Numbered from the stretch's first letter, positions 1 through 9,626 are shown. The stretch is 64,000 nt of DNA from Chryseobacterium sp. BGARF1 (GCF_001677955.1 NZ_LELA01000001.1:1-64000), one strand, 5' to 3'. The notes: generated from the letters alone by a model not told the origin. A program made the numbers and translations.

Positions 1-134
1 AAGATTAATACACTAGAAAATCAATAAATTAGATTAAATTACATCTTTAAATATGAAAATTTGAGATAAATGCTTTTTCAATATAAAGAGATATTTTATC
101 TTTACGATACCAAACATGATCACAGAAAAAAAAT

Positions 135-1076
135 ATGTACGACAACAGCACCATAGATATGATTTATAATAAGCTGCAGACAGATTTTAAGGCTGAAGCA
201 GTTGCTGTAAATCTCCTTAAATATCATAGATCTGTAAGCAATATTTTTATTGAAAGAATAGGAATAAATGACAGAGCTTATCTTAAAGATATTAAAAGTA
301 TTTCAAGTCATTATTTAGGTTTTGATGAGGAAGTTCTCAACATTAAAACGTATCGCGAAGGCATTTACGACTATCTTCCGGAAGGTATTTTTCATCCACC
401 GTCACTTAATACTTCACGAAAAAATGTAGAAAGTGTTGTAAAAGAGATCCGTAAACAGAAAAGAGTAGAAGAGGATGCTAGAAAGTTTTTCAGACCTTTT
501 GAGTTAGAAATCTTTTTTACAGAAATCAGCGCTTTGCTGAAAGAATACGATTTTGATTTGGCGAGTGATACAGATTCGCTTCTCCACATTTTCAGCGAGC
601 TTTGGCCAATTATTAAAATGCTTGATAAGCAAAATGCCTACATTTTTCTTCATGTTTTACCGTTTTTTCACAACATCAGAGGCGATAAAAAATGGTTTGA
701 GCGTTGTATGACCGCTTTTTTGAAAGTTCCTGTAGAAATTACTTTTACCCCCAACGAAATCGACAGAATGAAAGAAGAGGATTCGTCTATTCTTCTGGGA
801 AATTCAAGGTTGGGAGTCACTTATATTGCTAGCGGAAAACATATGGATGGTGCAAGAAACTGGATCGTAAATATAGGACCAATCCCTTATGACGAGATGA
901 AAAATTATATTCCGGGGCATCCTTTCAGAAAAGTTTTGCAAGCTTTGTACGATTATTGTCTTCCAGTTTCTGTAGATATTGAAGAAAATTTTATTACAGA
1001 AAAAAAAGACTATTCTTTTGTGTTGGAAGACGACCAAAGAAATGCAAACAGGCTCGGTTATTCTACTTTCCTGTAA
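135..1076 (+). CDS. tssG: T6SS-iii baseplate protein TssG
   Basis: A 313-residue soluble protein that I read as the Bacteroidetes form of TssG, part of the wedge of the type VI secretion baseplate in the cytoplasm. The supporting stretch is REGIYDYLPEGIFHPP near residues 75-90, followed by a charged region and WPIIKML, which match my memory of this divergent TssG family. Family identity also rests on the next two genes, which look like tssN and tssK in the same orientation. The ATG at 135 follows an A-rich leader. Any upstream tss genes lie outside the window. No signal peptide or membrane segment is seen. The family is very divergent from proteobacterial TssG, so a profile search should confirm it. 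Confidence 0.75.
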   Translation: MYDNSTIDMIYNKLQTDFKAEAVAVNLLKYHRSVSNIFIERIGINDRAYLKDIKSISSHYLGFDEEVLNIKTYREGIYDYLPEGIFHPPSLNTSRKNVESVVKEIRKQKRVEEDARKFFRPFELEIFFTEISALLKEYDFDLASDTDSLLHIFSELWPIIKMLDKQNAYIFLHVLPFFHNIRGDKKWFERCMTAFLKVPVEITFTPNEIDRMKEEDSSILLGNSRLGVTYIASGKHMDGARNWIVNIGPIPYDEMKNYIPGHPFRKVLQALYDYCLPVSVDIEENFITEKKDYSFVLEDDQRNANRLGYSTFL

Positions 1077-1130
1077 AATATTTTATTATATTTACAATTC
1101 ATCAATCAAACTAAATATTAATAGAAATCA

Positions 1131-2024
1131 ATGGAAGTTTCTTCAGTAAAAGGTATATTTTTTAGATATATTTTGGTCCCGCTTATTGCGGTCATCATGA
1201 TGGTTGTTTTAGGATTCATCAGAAAAAGCCAGCCTGCCATAAAAATAAAGGTCATCATTATTTATGTGCTTTTATGCAGTCTGTGTCTTGCATTGCCTGG
1301 TTTTTTCGGTTTCTCAGGAAATTCGTTTAATCCGTATTGGTACCTTATTTCACAGATAATTTATCTTATTTTCGGAATTATTCATGTGAATTTAATGCAT
1401 AATTTTTTCAGAAAATATTTTAAATCTCAAACAACAAGCATTCTTTTCGAATCTGTATTATCCATAACCTGTGCTCTTGTGGGAGCTTATCTTTTTGTAA
1501 TAATTTTCGAATGGATAAGTAAAGGAGCAGGCTATCCTGTAATGTCAGCAACCAGTGTTTTGATATTTTTTGTACCAATGGTTTTTTACTACTGCTATAT
1601 CATGTTAATCAGTATTCCGGTAGATATTTATAAAACATGGAAATATTCTCCTGATCAGAAACCTCCCGATTTTGACGGAGCAGATTTCGACCGTTTAATG
1701 GTTTTAAATGTTGAATTGAGCAAAAATCTTGAAGATGCGAACCGTTTTAGAATTAAAGCTAAAACTTTACCAACCGGCGTAACGTTTGGAGACTGGTTTT
1801 TCCGTGTTGTTGACGATTACAATCATAAAAACCCGAGATCTATCATTCATCTGACAGATGAGCAAAGAGAATCTTATTACTGGATATTTTATACTAAAAA
1901 ATCATTTTTCAGTTTTAGAAAATACATCGATTTCGACCAGGATATTACGACAAATACCATTTCAGAAAATGAAGTGGTGATTTGCAAAAGAGTTATTCAG
2001 CACGAAGAAGAAGGAAAAAAATAA
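1131..2024 (+). CDS. tssN: T6SS-iii membrane protein TssN
   Basis: A 297-residue protein with about five hydrophobic segments (roughly residues 10-31, 38-58, 68-88, 105-128 and 140-162), then a hydrophilic C-terminal domain of about 125 residues, probably cytoplasmic. TssN is one of the components known only from the Bacteroidetes T6SS subtype iii, where a separate set of membrane proteins replaces the usual TssJLM complex. The assignment is by size, topology and position between tssG and tssK. It starts 54 bases after tssG and ends 32 bases before tssK, so the three are probably co-transcribed. I recognise no catalytic motif. Another T6SS-iii membrane component is the main alternative. Confidence 0.7.
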   Translation: MEVSSVKGIFFRYILVPLIAVIMMVVLGFIRKSQPAIKIKVIIIYVLLCSLCLALPGFFGFSGNSFNPYWYLISQIIYLIFGIIHVNLMHNFFRKYFKSQTTSILFESVLSITCALVGAYLFVIIFEWISKGAGYPVMSATSVLIFFVPMVFYYCYIMLISIPVDIYKTWKYSPDQKPPDFDGADFDRLMVLNVELSKNLEDANRFRIKAKTLPTGVTFGDWFFRVVDDYNHKNPRSIIHLTDEQRESYYWIFYTKKSFFSFRKYIDFDQDITTNTISENEVVICKRVIQHEEEGKK

Positions 2025-2056
2025 AATCAAGATTACACCAATAAAAATACGACAAT

Positions 2057-3202
2057 ATGATACAGCCCATAAAACATTTTGCTATCAACTGGGTTGATGG
2101 AATGAAAGTTTCGCAGAGACATCTCAACGATCAGGATAATTTTTTAATAGATACCATAAGAGATGCAAATTCTCTTGCCATTACCAATTATAATTATGGT
2201 TTGTTGCCTTTGTCTAATGAATTTACAGATAAAACTATTTTTGATGTTCATAATACGGCAACCAATGATGTACAATTGTTTATCAAAAATTGTAGTGCCG
2301 TAACTTTAGCAGGATATAGACTAGAACTGAAAGATAGGAGAGTGAGTGTAAAATCTTTAGCTAAATCTCTCAACATCGACGAAAACCAAATGGATGGAGA
2401 ATATTATATTTTAATATCTGTAAATCCTTTTGATAAAGTGCCTTTTGGTGATATTGACCCTGAAGAAATCCCGCCACGACACCCGAATGCGCAGGCTAAT
2501 TATCATATCGAATTGCTTCCAATAAGTTCATTAAACAATAATCATTCGGGAGGAAATTATTTGGTGGTTGGAAAAGTAGATTTTAAAGGTAATATTGCGC
2601 AGGTAAACACCAATTTTATTCCGCCATGTACCTCGATTCAGAGTCATCCGGTTTTAATTGATTATTACAACGGATATGCAAAATCTATTGGAAATTTACA
2701 GCAATACGCATTTAAAATCATTCAAAAAGCTTCGCACAAAAACCAGAATACATCTTTAGCACTGAATGTAAAAGCTTTGTGTAATGTGCTGGTAAATACT
2801 TTTGGAGATATTTATTTTCAGTTCAGAAATATTATTCCGTATCAACCACCGGTTTTTTTGATCGAAACTTTTGCTACATTAGCTTTAAGAATGTACAATT
2901 CAACGCAGATCTTAGTTCCGGGAGAATTGGAAGAGATGCTGAATTATAGTTTAGAATGGAGCGAAATCGCGCCACATACTTTATTAAATCAGCTTTCTAC
3001 TGTTGCGGAAACGAATTATGATCATCACAATTCCGGTGAACCGCTTTTATACATTAGTCAGATGTTGAGAAGTCTGGAAACTATTTTTGCAAAACTGAGC
3101 GAACTAGATTATATCGGACAGAGAAAAGAAAATATCATTGTTAATGAGCAGGAGGTTTCTTCAAACACCAATCCGAAAAGAGGCTGGAGTGTTTTAGATT
3201 AA
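2057..3202 (+). CDS. tssK: T6SS-iii baseplate subunit TssK
   Basis: A 381-residue protein. Its N-terminus contains NWVDGMKVSQRHLNDQDNF followed by a NYNYGLLPL segment, the usual opening of TssK, where W-x-x-G-M-x-x-x-x-H is a hallmark. TssK links the baseplate to the membrane complex. In T6SS-iii it is shorter than the roughly 440-residue proteobacterial form, as here. It is the last gene of the visible operon; a strong hairpin terminator follows the stop codon by about 25 bases. No membrane segments. The secretion sheath, Hcp, VgrG and ClpV genes are not in this window, so whether the system is complete cannot be judged. Confidence 0.8.
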   Translation: MIQPIKHFAINWVDGMKVSQRHLNDQDNFLIDTIRDANSLAITNYNYGLLPLSNEFTDKTIFDVHNTATNDVQLFIKNCSAVTLAGYRLELKDRRVSVKSLAKSLNIDENQMDGEYYILISVNPFDKVPFGDIDPEEIPPRHPNAQANYHIELLPISSLNNNHSGGNYLVVGKVDFKGNIAQVNTNFIPPCTSIQSHPVLIDYYNGYAKSIGNLQQYAFKIIQKASHKNQNTSLALNVKALCNVLVNTFGDIYFQFRNIIPYQPPVFLIETFATLALRMYNSTQILVPGELEEMLNYSLEWSEIAPHTLLNQLSTVAETNYDHHNSGEPLLYISQMLRSLETIFAKLSELDYIGQRKENIIVNEQEVSSNTNPKRGWSVLD

Positions 3203-3225
3203 AAGAAATCATTTTTAAAATAAAT

Positions 3226-3256
3226 AAATCCCGATACTTCAAATTCGGGATTTTTT
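3226..3256 (+). terminator. Terminator of the T6SS operon
   Basis: A 9-bp perfect stem (aaatcccga / tcgggattt) with an 11-nt loop, followed by a T run, starting 24 bases after the tssK stop. Confidence 0.85.
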
Positions 3257-3402
3257 GTATAAAATTATCGTGTCTAATTAGAAGAAAAAGTAAACATGAT
3301 GTTGTCATTAAAAATAGATCTAGATTCCTACGGAATAACAAACTCTGTGAATAAGAAGCCTAAATAAATTACAGCAAAACCATTCAAAATTAAATGTAAA
3401 AA

Positions 3403-4581
3403 ATGAATACAGATAAAATAAGACAGGAAATAAGAGGTTTATCAGACGGAAAATTATTCTTCAACAATGCTGGTTCTTCGTTAATGCCAAATATTGTCGT
3501 AGATTCAATGATCGATTATCTGCAACAGGAAGAACAGTTGGGAGGTTATGAAGTGGCCAATAGAAATGCAGAACTGCTTGAGAATTTCTATATTGAAACT
3601 GCAAAACTCATCAATTGTAAACCTTCAAATATTGCTTTTATGACAAGTGCTACAGAAGCATTTTCTAAAGCTCTTTCGAGTATTATTTTTAAAGAAGGAG
3701 ATACAGTTATTACTACAGTTGATGATTATATTTCCAATCAGATTACATTTATTTCACTTCAGAAAAAATTAAATGTAAAGATTATCCGAATTAAGAAACT
3801 AAAGGATAATGAACTTGATTTAGAAGATCTTGAAAATTTAATTAAACAACATCACCCAAAACTGGTTGCGGTAACTCATATTCCGACCAATTCAGGATTG
3901 ATTCAGAACATTGAAGCGGTAGGAAAAGTCTGTCGACAATATCATATTTTATATTTAGTAGATTGTTGTCAATCGGTTGGGCAAATGGTTGTTGATGTCA
4001 ATAAAATTGGTTGTGATTTTTTAACGGCAACCGGAAGGAAATTTATGAGAGGACCAAGAGGAAGTGGATTTTTATATGTTTCACACAGAGTTTTAGAGCA
4101 AGATTTTGCTCCGATTTTATTGGATATGAGAGGCGCACATTGGTCGGAATACGATGATTACAAATTGTTTGAAACAGCTAAAAGATTTGAACATTGGGAA
4201 GTTTCTTACGCCGCAGTTTTAGGGATGATGGAGGCTGTAAAATATGCCAATACTATTGGTTTAAATACTATTGGAAATTATAACATAAAATTAGCTGAAA
4301 CGCTTAGAGCGAATCTTGAAAACAGTGGTTTTAAAGTTTTAGATATTGGAAAAAACTTAAGTAGCATTGTAACTTTCTGCGGACCGGATAATGATCTGGA
4401 AAATATTCAGAAAGTTTTGAGAGAACATAATGTTTTCTTTTCGGCAAGTTACAAACATTCTGCATTGATTGATTTTACTGATAAAAAAGTTGATGGCGCA
4501 GTAAGACTTTCACCCCATTATTTTAATACGATAGAAGAGATTGAAAAAGTTTCTGATATTCTTAAAAATAGTTTGTCATAA
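3403..4581 (+). CDS. Class V aminotransferase / cysteine desulfurase-like
   Basis: A 392-residue PLP enzyme of fold type I. The expected residues are present: Asp187 in YLVDCCQSVGQ (pyridine nitrogen), Gln190, and the Schiff-base lysine Lys213 in TATGRKFMRGPRGSGF. The sequence resembles the isopenicillin-N epimerase/SufS-like branch, and AHWSE near 244-250 fits that branch. There is no SufE or iron-sulfur partner nearby, so the substrate is unknown and desulfurase activity is not implied. It stands alone, about 200 bases after tssK, with the T6SS terminator in between. No signal peptide. Confidence 0.8.
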   Translation: MNTDKIRQEIRGLSDGKLFFNNAGSSLMPNIVVDSMIDYLQQEEQLGGYEVANRNAELLENFYIETAKLINCKPSNIAFMTSATEAFSKALSSIIFKEGDTVITTVDDYISNQITFISLQKKLNVKIIRIKKLKDNELDLEDLENLIKQHHPKLVAVTHIPTNSGLIQNIEAVGKVCRQYHILYLVDCCQSVGQMVVDVNKIGCDFLTATGRKFMRGPRGSGFLYVSHRVLEQDFAPILLDMRGAHWSEYDDYKLFETAKRFEHWEVSYAAVLGMMEAVKYANTIGLNTIGNYNIKLAETLRANLENSGFKVLDIGKNLSSIVTFCGPDNDLENIQKVLREHNVFFSASYKHSALIDFTDKKVDGAVRLSPHYFNTIEEIEKVSDILKNSLS

Positions 4582-4671
4582 TTAAATTTCCAACCTTTTG
4601 GAATTATTGCAAAGTACTAACGGCCAAAAATTAATTACTTTTCATTAAATTCGTGAAAAATCAAAAAGATA

Positions 4672-7074
4672 ATGAAGATCAAATTGACCATCTGTCTTCT
4701 TGCGTTTCTTAATTTCTATGAAGCTCAGGAAAATATCTCGTATCAGAAACCGTCTGCAGAAATTTTAAAGCTTGCAGATTACGACCGACCGCCAAGTGTT
4801 TTGACCAATTCTAAAAAAGATTGGGTTGTTTTTGTGTACCGACCAACGTATAAAACATTAGACGACCTCAATCAACAGGAAATGAAATTGGGAGGATTAA
4901 GAATTAATCCAATAACTAATATTTCAAGCACGGTAACGTATTCTAATAATCTTAAAGTACGTAAAATGAACGATAAAACGGAGGTTCAGGTAAAAGGTCT
5001 TCCGCAAAATCCGAAAATTACCAATACTTCTTTTTCTCCAGACGAAAAGAAATTAGCATTTACTAACACTACGGATAAAGGAGTTGAGCTTTGGGTAGTT
5101 GATTTGGAAACAGTAGTGGCAAAAAAGATTACAAAAGATAATCTTAATGCAAACTTACATTATCCGTTTGTTTGGATGAAAGACTCCCAAAGTTTTTTGA
5201 TTAAAGTTATACCTGAAAACAGATCACAATTGATTGATTCTTCAAAAGATCTTCCAACAGGACCAATTGTTTCAACAGCAGATGGAAAAGTTTCTCAAAA
5301 CAGAACATATCAGGATTTGCTTAAAAATCCGCAGGATGAAAAGAATTTTGAAACGCTTACCTATTCAGAATTGTATCATGTAGATTTAAATGGCAATCTT
5401 AAAAAGTTTAAAGACAAAGATATTTTTTGGACTCTAAGTTATTCTCCTGATGGAAATTATATAATGGTAACAACGATTAAAAAACCTTTTTCATACATCG
5501 TTCCGTTAAGCAGATTCCCAATGACCACTACGGTTTATGATGCAAAAGGAAGTATCGTAAAAGTGGTGAATGAAGTTCCTTTAAATGAAATTATGCCGAA
5601 AGGATTTTCATCTGTAAGAACCGGAAAAAGAGATATGGGATGGAGAGCCGATCAACCTGCAACTTTGGTTTACGCCGAAGCTCTGGATGGAGGAGATCAG
5701 TCGAAAACTGTTGATTTCAGAGATGAAGTTTTCACTTGGGAAGCTCCATTTACAGCTCAGTCTAAATCTTTCTTTAAAACAAAACAAAGATATGGTGGCG
5801 TAAGCTGGACAAACAATCACTATGCTATCGTTGGTGAAAGCTGGTACGATACAAGAAACACAAAATCTTATTTAGTTGACTTAAATACAGGTAAATCTGA
5901 AGTAATAGAAGATAGAAATTATCAGGATGTCTACAGCGATCCCGGAAGCTTTAATACTACAAAAAATGATTTCGGAAGATATGTTGTAGATATGAAAGGT
6001 GAAAAATCTTATCTGATAGGAGACGGATTTACAAAAGATGGGCAACATCCTTTCATCGATGAAATGGATATGAAGTCTTTGAAAAAGAAAAGACTCTATA
6101 CCTCAAATCTTAAAAATGCCAAAGAGGAAATCATCGATATTATTGATCCTAAAAAAGGAGAAGTATTGACGATTCAGCAGTCGGCAAGTCAGTATCCGAA
6201 TTATTTTAAGAAAAATATTAAATCTAATAAATCGGAAGCGGTAACCAATTTTGCCAATCCTTTTGAAAGCATTAAAGATGTTTACAAAGAAGTAATTACC
6301 TACAAAAGAAACGACGGCGTTACTTTAACAGGAACACTTTATTTACCGGCAAACTACGATAGAAAATCTAAAAAAGAAAAGCTTCCACTATTAATTTGGG
6401 CTTATCCTACAGAATATAAAGACAAAAATACAGCAGGACAAAATACTCAAAACCCGAACGATTTTACATTCCCATATTACGGTTCTTTTGTGTATTGGAC
6501 GGCGAAGGGATATGCTGTACTTGATGATGCGGCATTCCCAATTATCGGAGAAGGAAAAACAGAGCCGAATGATACTTTCATTCCACAGTTGGTTGCCAAC
6601 GGAAAAGCTGCGATTGATGCGGTAGATCAGTTAGGGTATATCGACAGAACAAAAGTTGCAGTTGGAGGACATTCTTACGGAGCTTTTATGACGGCGAATC
6701 TTTTAACACATTCTAAAGATTATGCGTGTGGAATTGCAAGAAGTGGAGCGTATAACAGAACGTTGACACCTTTTGGTTTCCAAAGTGAGCAGAGAAACTA
6801 TTGGGATGTTCCGGAAATTTACAACACAATGTCACCATTTATGAATGCTGATAAAATGAAAACGCCAATGTTATTGGTGCATGGTGATGCCGATAACAAT
6901 CCGGGAACTTTTACTTTACAGACCGAAAGATATTTTCAGGCTTTGAAAAATCTCGGAGCTCCTGTAAAAATGGTTCTTCTTCCAAAAGAATCTCACGGCT
7001 ATGCTGCCAAAGAAAATATTCTGCATTTGCTTTGGGAACAGGATCAGTTCCTGGAAAAATGTTTGAAGAAATAA
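4672..7074 (+). CDS. Secreted S9 (prolyl oligopeptidase family) peptidase
   Basis: An 800-residue serine peptidase with an N-terminal signal peptide (hydrophobic segment ending near residue 18 at EAQ). The first ~520 residues look like a beta-propeller, for example SFSPDEKKLAF and SYSPDGNYI repeats. The C-terminal part is an alpha/beta hydrolase. The catalytic triad is inferred as Ser668 in GGHSYGAF, Asp741 in HGDADNN and His775 in KESHGYA. The family cleaves peptides or removes dipeptides from N-termini, and export suggests scavenging of peptides in the periplasm. It is monocistronic, with a terminator directly after the stop. Length and motif order are normal for Bacteroidetes S9 peptidases; exact specificity is not visible. 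Confidence 0.88.
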   Translation: MKIKLTICLLAFLNFYEAQENISYQKPSAEILKLADYDRPPSVLTNSKKDWVVFVYRPTYKTLDDLNQQEMKLGGLRINPITNISSTVTYSNNLKVRKMNDKTEVQVKGLPQNPKITNTSFSPDEKKLAFTNTTDKGVELWVVDLETVVAKKITKDNLNANLHYPFVWMKDSQSFLIKVIPENRSQLIDSSKDLPTGPIVSTADGKVSQNRTYQDLLKNPQDEKNFETLTYSELYHVDLNGNLKKFKDKDIFWTLSYSPDGNYIMVTTIKKPFSYIVPLSRFPMTTTVYDAKGSIVKVVNEVPLNEIMPKGFSSVRTGKRDMGWRADQPATLVYAEALDGGDQSKTVDFRDEVFTWEAPFTAQSKSFFKTKQRYGGVSWTNNHYAIVGESWYDTRNTKSYLVDLNTGKSEVIEDRNYQDVYSDPGSFNTTKNDFGRYVVDMKGEKSYLIGDGFTKDGQHPFIDEMDMKSLKKKRLYTSNLKNAKEEIIDIIDPKKGEVLTIQQSASQYPNYFKKNIKSNKSEAVTNFANPFESIKDVYKEVITYKRNDGVTLTGTLYLPANYDRKSKKEKLPLLIWAYPTEYKDKNTAGQNTQNPNDFTFPYYGSFVYWTAKGYAVLDDAAFPIIGEGKTEPNDTFIPQLVANGKAAIDAVDQLGYIDRTKVAVGGHSYGAFMTANLLTHSKDYACGIARSGAYNRTLTPFGFQSEQRNYWDVPEIYNTMSPFMNADKMKTPMLLVHGDADNNPGTFTLQTERYFQALKNLGAPVKMVLLPKESHGYAAKENILHLLWEQDQFLEKCLKK

Positions 7075-7082
7075 TTATACTT

Positions 7083-7112
7083 AAAACTCGTTCTTTGTAG
7101 CGAGTTTTTTTA
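7083..7112 (+). terminator. Terminator after the S9 peptidase gene
   Basis: Stem aaaactcg / cgagtttt with a 10-nt loop, followed by T residues, 9 bases after the stop codon. Confidence 0.85.
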
Positions 7113-7226
7113 TGGATTTAATTTGAATAATTTATATTCTATTCATTTTAGTTTTTGTAATTTTCTGCGCATAAAAATGAGTATAAATAATAGATTCCGA
7201 AAGGTATCTATCTGAACTAAAAAATA

Positions 7227-7802
7227 ATGTTAAGAACGAACCAACCATTTCTAAATTATCTTGAGATACTTTTTCATAACCAGGAACATAAAGGAAATAT
7301 TATTTTAGAATCCTTCGAAAAAGACGAAAAACTATTGACGCAGAATGAAATTGCCGACAAAATAATGCTCATTAAAAGTGGAATTACCAAATGCTTTTTT
7401 ACTGAAAAAAATAACGAGGAATATATTGTTGAGTTTTTGGGAAAAGGAGAGATTCTTGGTGAAATAGAAATGATGAAGAATGTTCCGTGTATTTGCAGTA
7501 TTGAAGCGATTACCGAGGTTACTGTATTTACGATAACGATTCCGTATTTCCAATCGTTGATTAAAAGTGATCTTAATTTAAACAATTTACTGTTAGATGT
7601 TTTTGCAGAACGTATTGCGAACACCTCAAATCGATCATCTTATCAGCAACTTCACGCTACAGAACATACACTGTCTCAACTTCTCGATTTAAAAGCAAAA
7701 GAAATGAAAATTTCAAAAGAAGACATGGCTTCTTATTTGGGAACAACTGTAAAAAGTCTTACCAAAGCCATAAATGGTTATGAAAAGAAAAAGACATTGT
7801 AA
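7227..7802 (+). CDS. Crp/Fnr family transcriptional regulator
   Basis: A 191-residue protein. Residues ~20-120 form a cyclic-nucleotide-binding-type beta roll (KIMLIKSGITKCFF, then EYIVEFLGKGEILGEIEM), and the C-terminal part has a helix-turn-helix (SKEDMASYLGTTVKSLTKAI). It lacks the Fnr cysteine cluster, so an oxygen-sensing iron-sulfur role is not indicated. The effector is unknown. The C-terminus is short, ending soon after the recognition helix. It is followed 51 bases later by a GNAT gene with its own promoter-like element, so the two may not form an operon. Confidence 0.82.
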   Translation: MLRTNQPFLNYLEILFHNQEHKGNIILESFEKDEKLLTQNEIADKIMLIKSGITKCFFTEKNNEEYIVEFLGKGEILGEIEMMKNVPCICSIEAITEVTVFTITIPYFQSLIKSDLNLNNLLLDVFAERIANTSNRSSYQQLHATEHTLSQLLDLKAKEMKISKEDMASYLGTTVKSLTKAINGYEKKKTL

Positions 7803-7827
7803 TTAAACTTCCAATTAAATCTTCCAG

Positions 7828-7835
7828 TATCTTTG
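7828..7835 (+). promoter_or_regulatory. Putative Bacteroidetes -7 promoter element
   Basis: TATCTTTG matches the TAnnTTTG consensus exactly and lies 18 bases before the ATG of the GNAT gene. No good TTG -33 box was found at the expected distance, so this is weak. Confidence 0.35.
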
Positions 7836-7853
7836 TGGAAATTCTATTATAAA

Positions 7854-8357
7854 ATGGATGAACTGAAGTTCAGAGATGCGAAATTAGAAGACTTAGAAAA
7901 GATCGTTGAAATTTACAACTCAACCATAGGATCAAGAATGATCACTGCAGATACAGAACCTATTTCTGTGGAAAGCCGTAATGAATGGTTTTATGAACAC
8001 ACTCCTGAAAAAAGACCGCTCTGGGTAATTAAGGACCCTGAAAATAAGATGGTGGGATGGGTAAGTTTTTCATCATTTTATGGCAGACCGGCTTATAATA
8101 GCACTGTTGAGATCAGTATTTATATGGATGAACATTTCCGTGGAAAAGGCTATGGTAAAACAACCTTGCAATATTGTATCGATAATGCCGGAAAATTTGG
8201 AGTAAAAACTTTGTTGGGCTTTATATTTCTGCACAACGAGCCAAGCATAAAACTCTTCCAGCATTTCGGGTTTGAAGATTGGGGGATTTTACCGAATGTA
8301 GCTGTTTTGGATGGAGTGGAGCGTAGTTTGAAAATATTGGGAAAGAGAATTGGTTAA
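7854..8357 (+). CDS. GNAT N-acetyltransferase, phosphinothricin acetyltransferase-like
   Basis: A 167-residue acetyltransferase that uses acetyl-CoA. The core is complete: EISIYMDEHFRGKGYGKTTL holds the R/Q-x-x-G-x-G/A motif for CoA pyrophosphate (RGKGYG), and the C-terminal NEPSIKLFQHFGFEDWG is typical of the PAT/YncA branch that acetylates amino acids or amine antibiotics. The ATG at 7854 is chosen over the in-frame TTG at 7833, because the TTG overlaps a promoter-like TATCTTTG and the protein begins as expected with MDELKFRDA. Two hairpins follow it. The substrate is not known. Confidence 0.85.
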   Translation: MDELKFRDAKLEDLEKIVEIYNSTIGSRMITADTEPISVESRNEWFYEHTPEKRPLWVIKDPENKMVGWVSFSSFYGRPAYNSTVEISIYMDEHFRGKGYGKTTLQYCIDNAGKFGVKTLLGFIFLHNEPSIKLFQHFGFEDWGILPNVAVLDGVERSLKILGKRIG

Positions 8358-8447
8358 GTTTTAAAATATAATTTCTCTATTATTGTTATTACACTCAATA
8401 TTGAGTAGATAAATGCTTTATTTTAAACTCCTCGACAGGATTATACC

Positions 8448-8509
8448 AAAAGCTCCCGTCGATTTACATAAATCCACAGGAGCTTTTAGAAAAAGCAGGC
8501 TTGCTTTTT
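8448..8509 (+). terminator. Double hairpin terminator
   Basis: Two consecutive hairpins: 8448-8487, with 19-base arms (aaaagctcc... / ...ggagctttt) and only two mismatches, and 8490-8509 (aaaaagca / tgcttttt). They lie between the converging GNAT genes and could serve both strands. Confidence 0.7.
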
Positions 8510-8592
8510 AAAATTGGTTACTTAGCTTTTTTAATATTCATTACAGGAAGCATTTCTTTACGATTAATTTTGAGTAAAAAGCTATTTGATAA

Positions 8593-9111
8593 TTACAGCT
8601 CTTTTCTCATCATCAAATCCGTCTGTTCTTCATCTCCAAACTTAAAAATATGTTTGTCAAATTCTACGAAACCATTCTTTTTATAAAACTGAACGGCTCT
8701 GTGATTTTCTTCCCAAACGCCTAACCAAACGTATTGTAAGTTTTTACTTTGTGCAATATACAATGCTTTGTCGTATAAAATCTGCCCAACTTTCTGACCG
8801 TGATAGTCTTTTAAAACATAGATTCTTTCAACTTCAAGGGAGTTTTTATCTTGTAATTCGGTTTGTGCATCTCCTGAATTGACTTTCAAATAGCCGACAA
8901 CATCACCAAGATAGATAGCAAAGAAAAATTCAGAATCTTTATTTTTAAGTTCTGACAGCAGTTTTTCTTCAGAAAATTTCTCGTTAAGATATTTTTCCAT
9001 GTTTTCTGCACTGTTATAGGGCGAAAAGGTTTCGAAAAAAGTCTTTTTCGCGATGCGCTGAAGCTTTTCAGTATCGTCAATCATAATTTTTTCAATGACT
9101 ATATTTTCCAT
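8593..9111 (-). CDS. GNAT N-acetyltransferase
   Basis: A 172-residue GNAT protein. The core region has VERIYVLKDYHGQKVGQIL (acetyl-CoA loop GQKVGQ) and the common C-terminal strand/helix AVQFYKKNGFVEFDKHIFKFG, which resembles the PaiA/spermidine or aminoglycoside-type GNATs. It is the last gene of a three-gene minus-strand unit, starting only 2 bases after the stop of the next GNAT, so translation is probably coupled. The substrate cannot be read from the sequence. Confidence 0.85.
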   Translation of the reverse strand: MENIVIEKIMIDDTEKLQRIAKKTFFETFSPYNSAENMEKYLNEKFSEEKLLSELKNKDSEFFFAIYLGDVVGYLKVNSGDAQTELQDKNSLEVERIYVLKDYHGQKVGQILYDKALYIAQSKNLQYVWLGVWEENHRAVQFYKKNGFVEFDKHIFKFGDEEQTDLMMRKEL

Positions 9112-9113
9112 AT

Positions 9114-9626
9114 TTATCTTATCATTTTATTTTTAATTGTATGAATCACACCTTCTTGCCCATCAAAATCGAAGCCTTTTTCATATTGAAGTCCAATTTT
9201 TTCTAAAACTTTAATGGATGCTGTATTTTCTTTCATTGCTCTTCCTACAATTGTTTTTAAATTTAATTTTTCAAAACCATAATCGATGCAGGCTTTTGCA
9301 CTTTCTGTAGCAAGTCCCTGATTCCAGAAATGTTCAAAAAAACGGAAACCAATATTTGTTTCATTTAGATTTTCATCATATTTTAATCCGCACCAACCAA
9401 AAAATATTTTAGTTGACTTATCGACAACTGACCATCTTCCAAAACCATTTCTTTGGTAATCGGAATAATTTTCCAGAAAGGCTTTAGCTTCATCAATATC
9501 TTTAAAAGCAGAATTTCCGGTATATTTTATAACGTTTGGATTTAAATTTAATTCATAAAAACTTTCTGCATCATCGGTTTCAAATTCTCTAAGTAAAAGA
9601 CGATTGGTTTCTAGTATTATTTTCAT
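9114..9626 (-). CDS. GNAT N-acetyltransferase, RimJ/RimL type
   Basis: A 170-residue protein starting with MKIILETNRLLLREFETDDA, the classic opening of RimJ/RimL-like acetyltransferases that modify N-terminal amines or small amines. IGFRFFEHFWNQGLATES supplies the acetyl-CoA motif (NQGLAT). The ATG at 9626 is chosen because it overlaps the TGA of the upstream gene in an ATGA arrangement, which indicates translational coupling. A longer frame from 9662 would run 40 bases into that gene. The target is unknown. Confidence 0.85.
   Translation of the reverse strand: MKIILETNRLLLREFETDDAESFYELNLNPNVIKYTGNSAFKDIDEAKAFLENYSDYQRNGFGRWSVVDKSTKIFFGWCGLKYDENLNETNIGFRFFEHFWNQGLATESAKACIDYGFEKLNLKTIVGRAMKENTASIKVLEKIGLQYEKGFDFDGQEGVIHTIKNKMIR

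Noticed and set aside
7274..7624. 116-codon minus-strand frame inside the Crp/Fnr gene
   Set aside because: Antisense shadow over a gene with clear cNMP-binding and helix-turn-helix domains.
8501..8686. 61-codon plus-strand frame before the minus-strand GNAT
   Set aside because: It begins in a terminator hairpin and runs into the GNAT gene on the other strand; no independent support.
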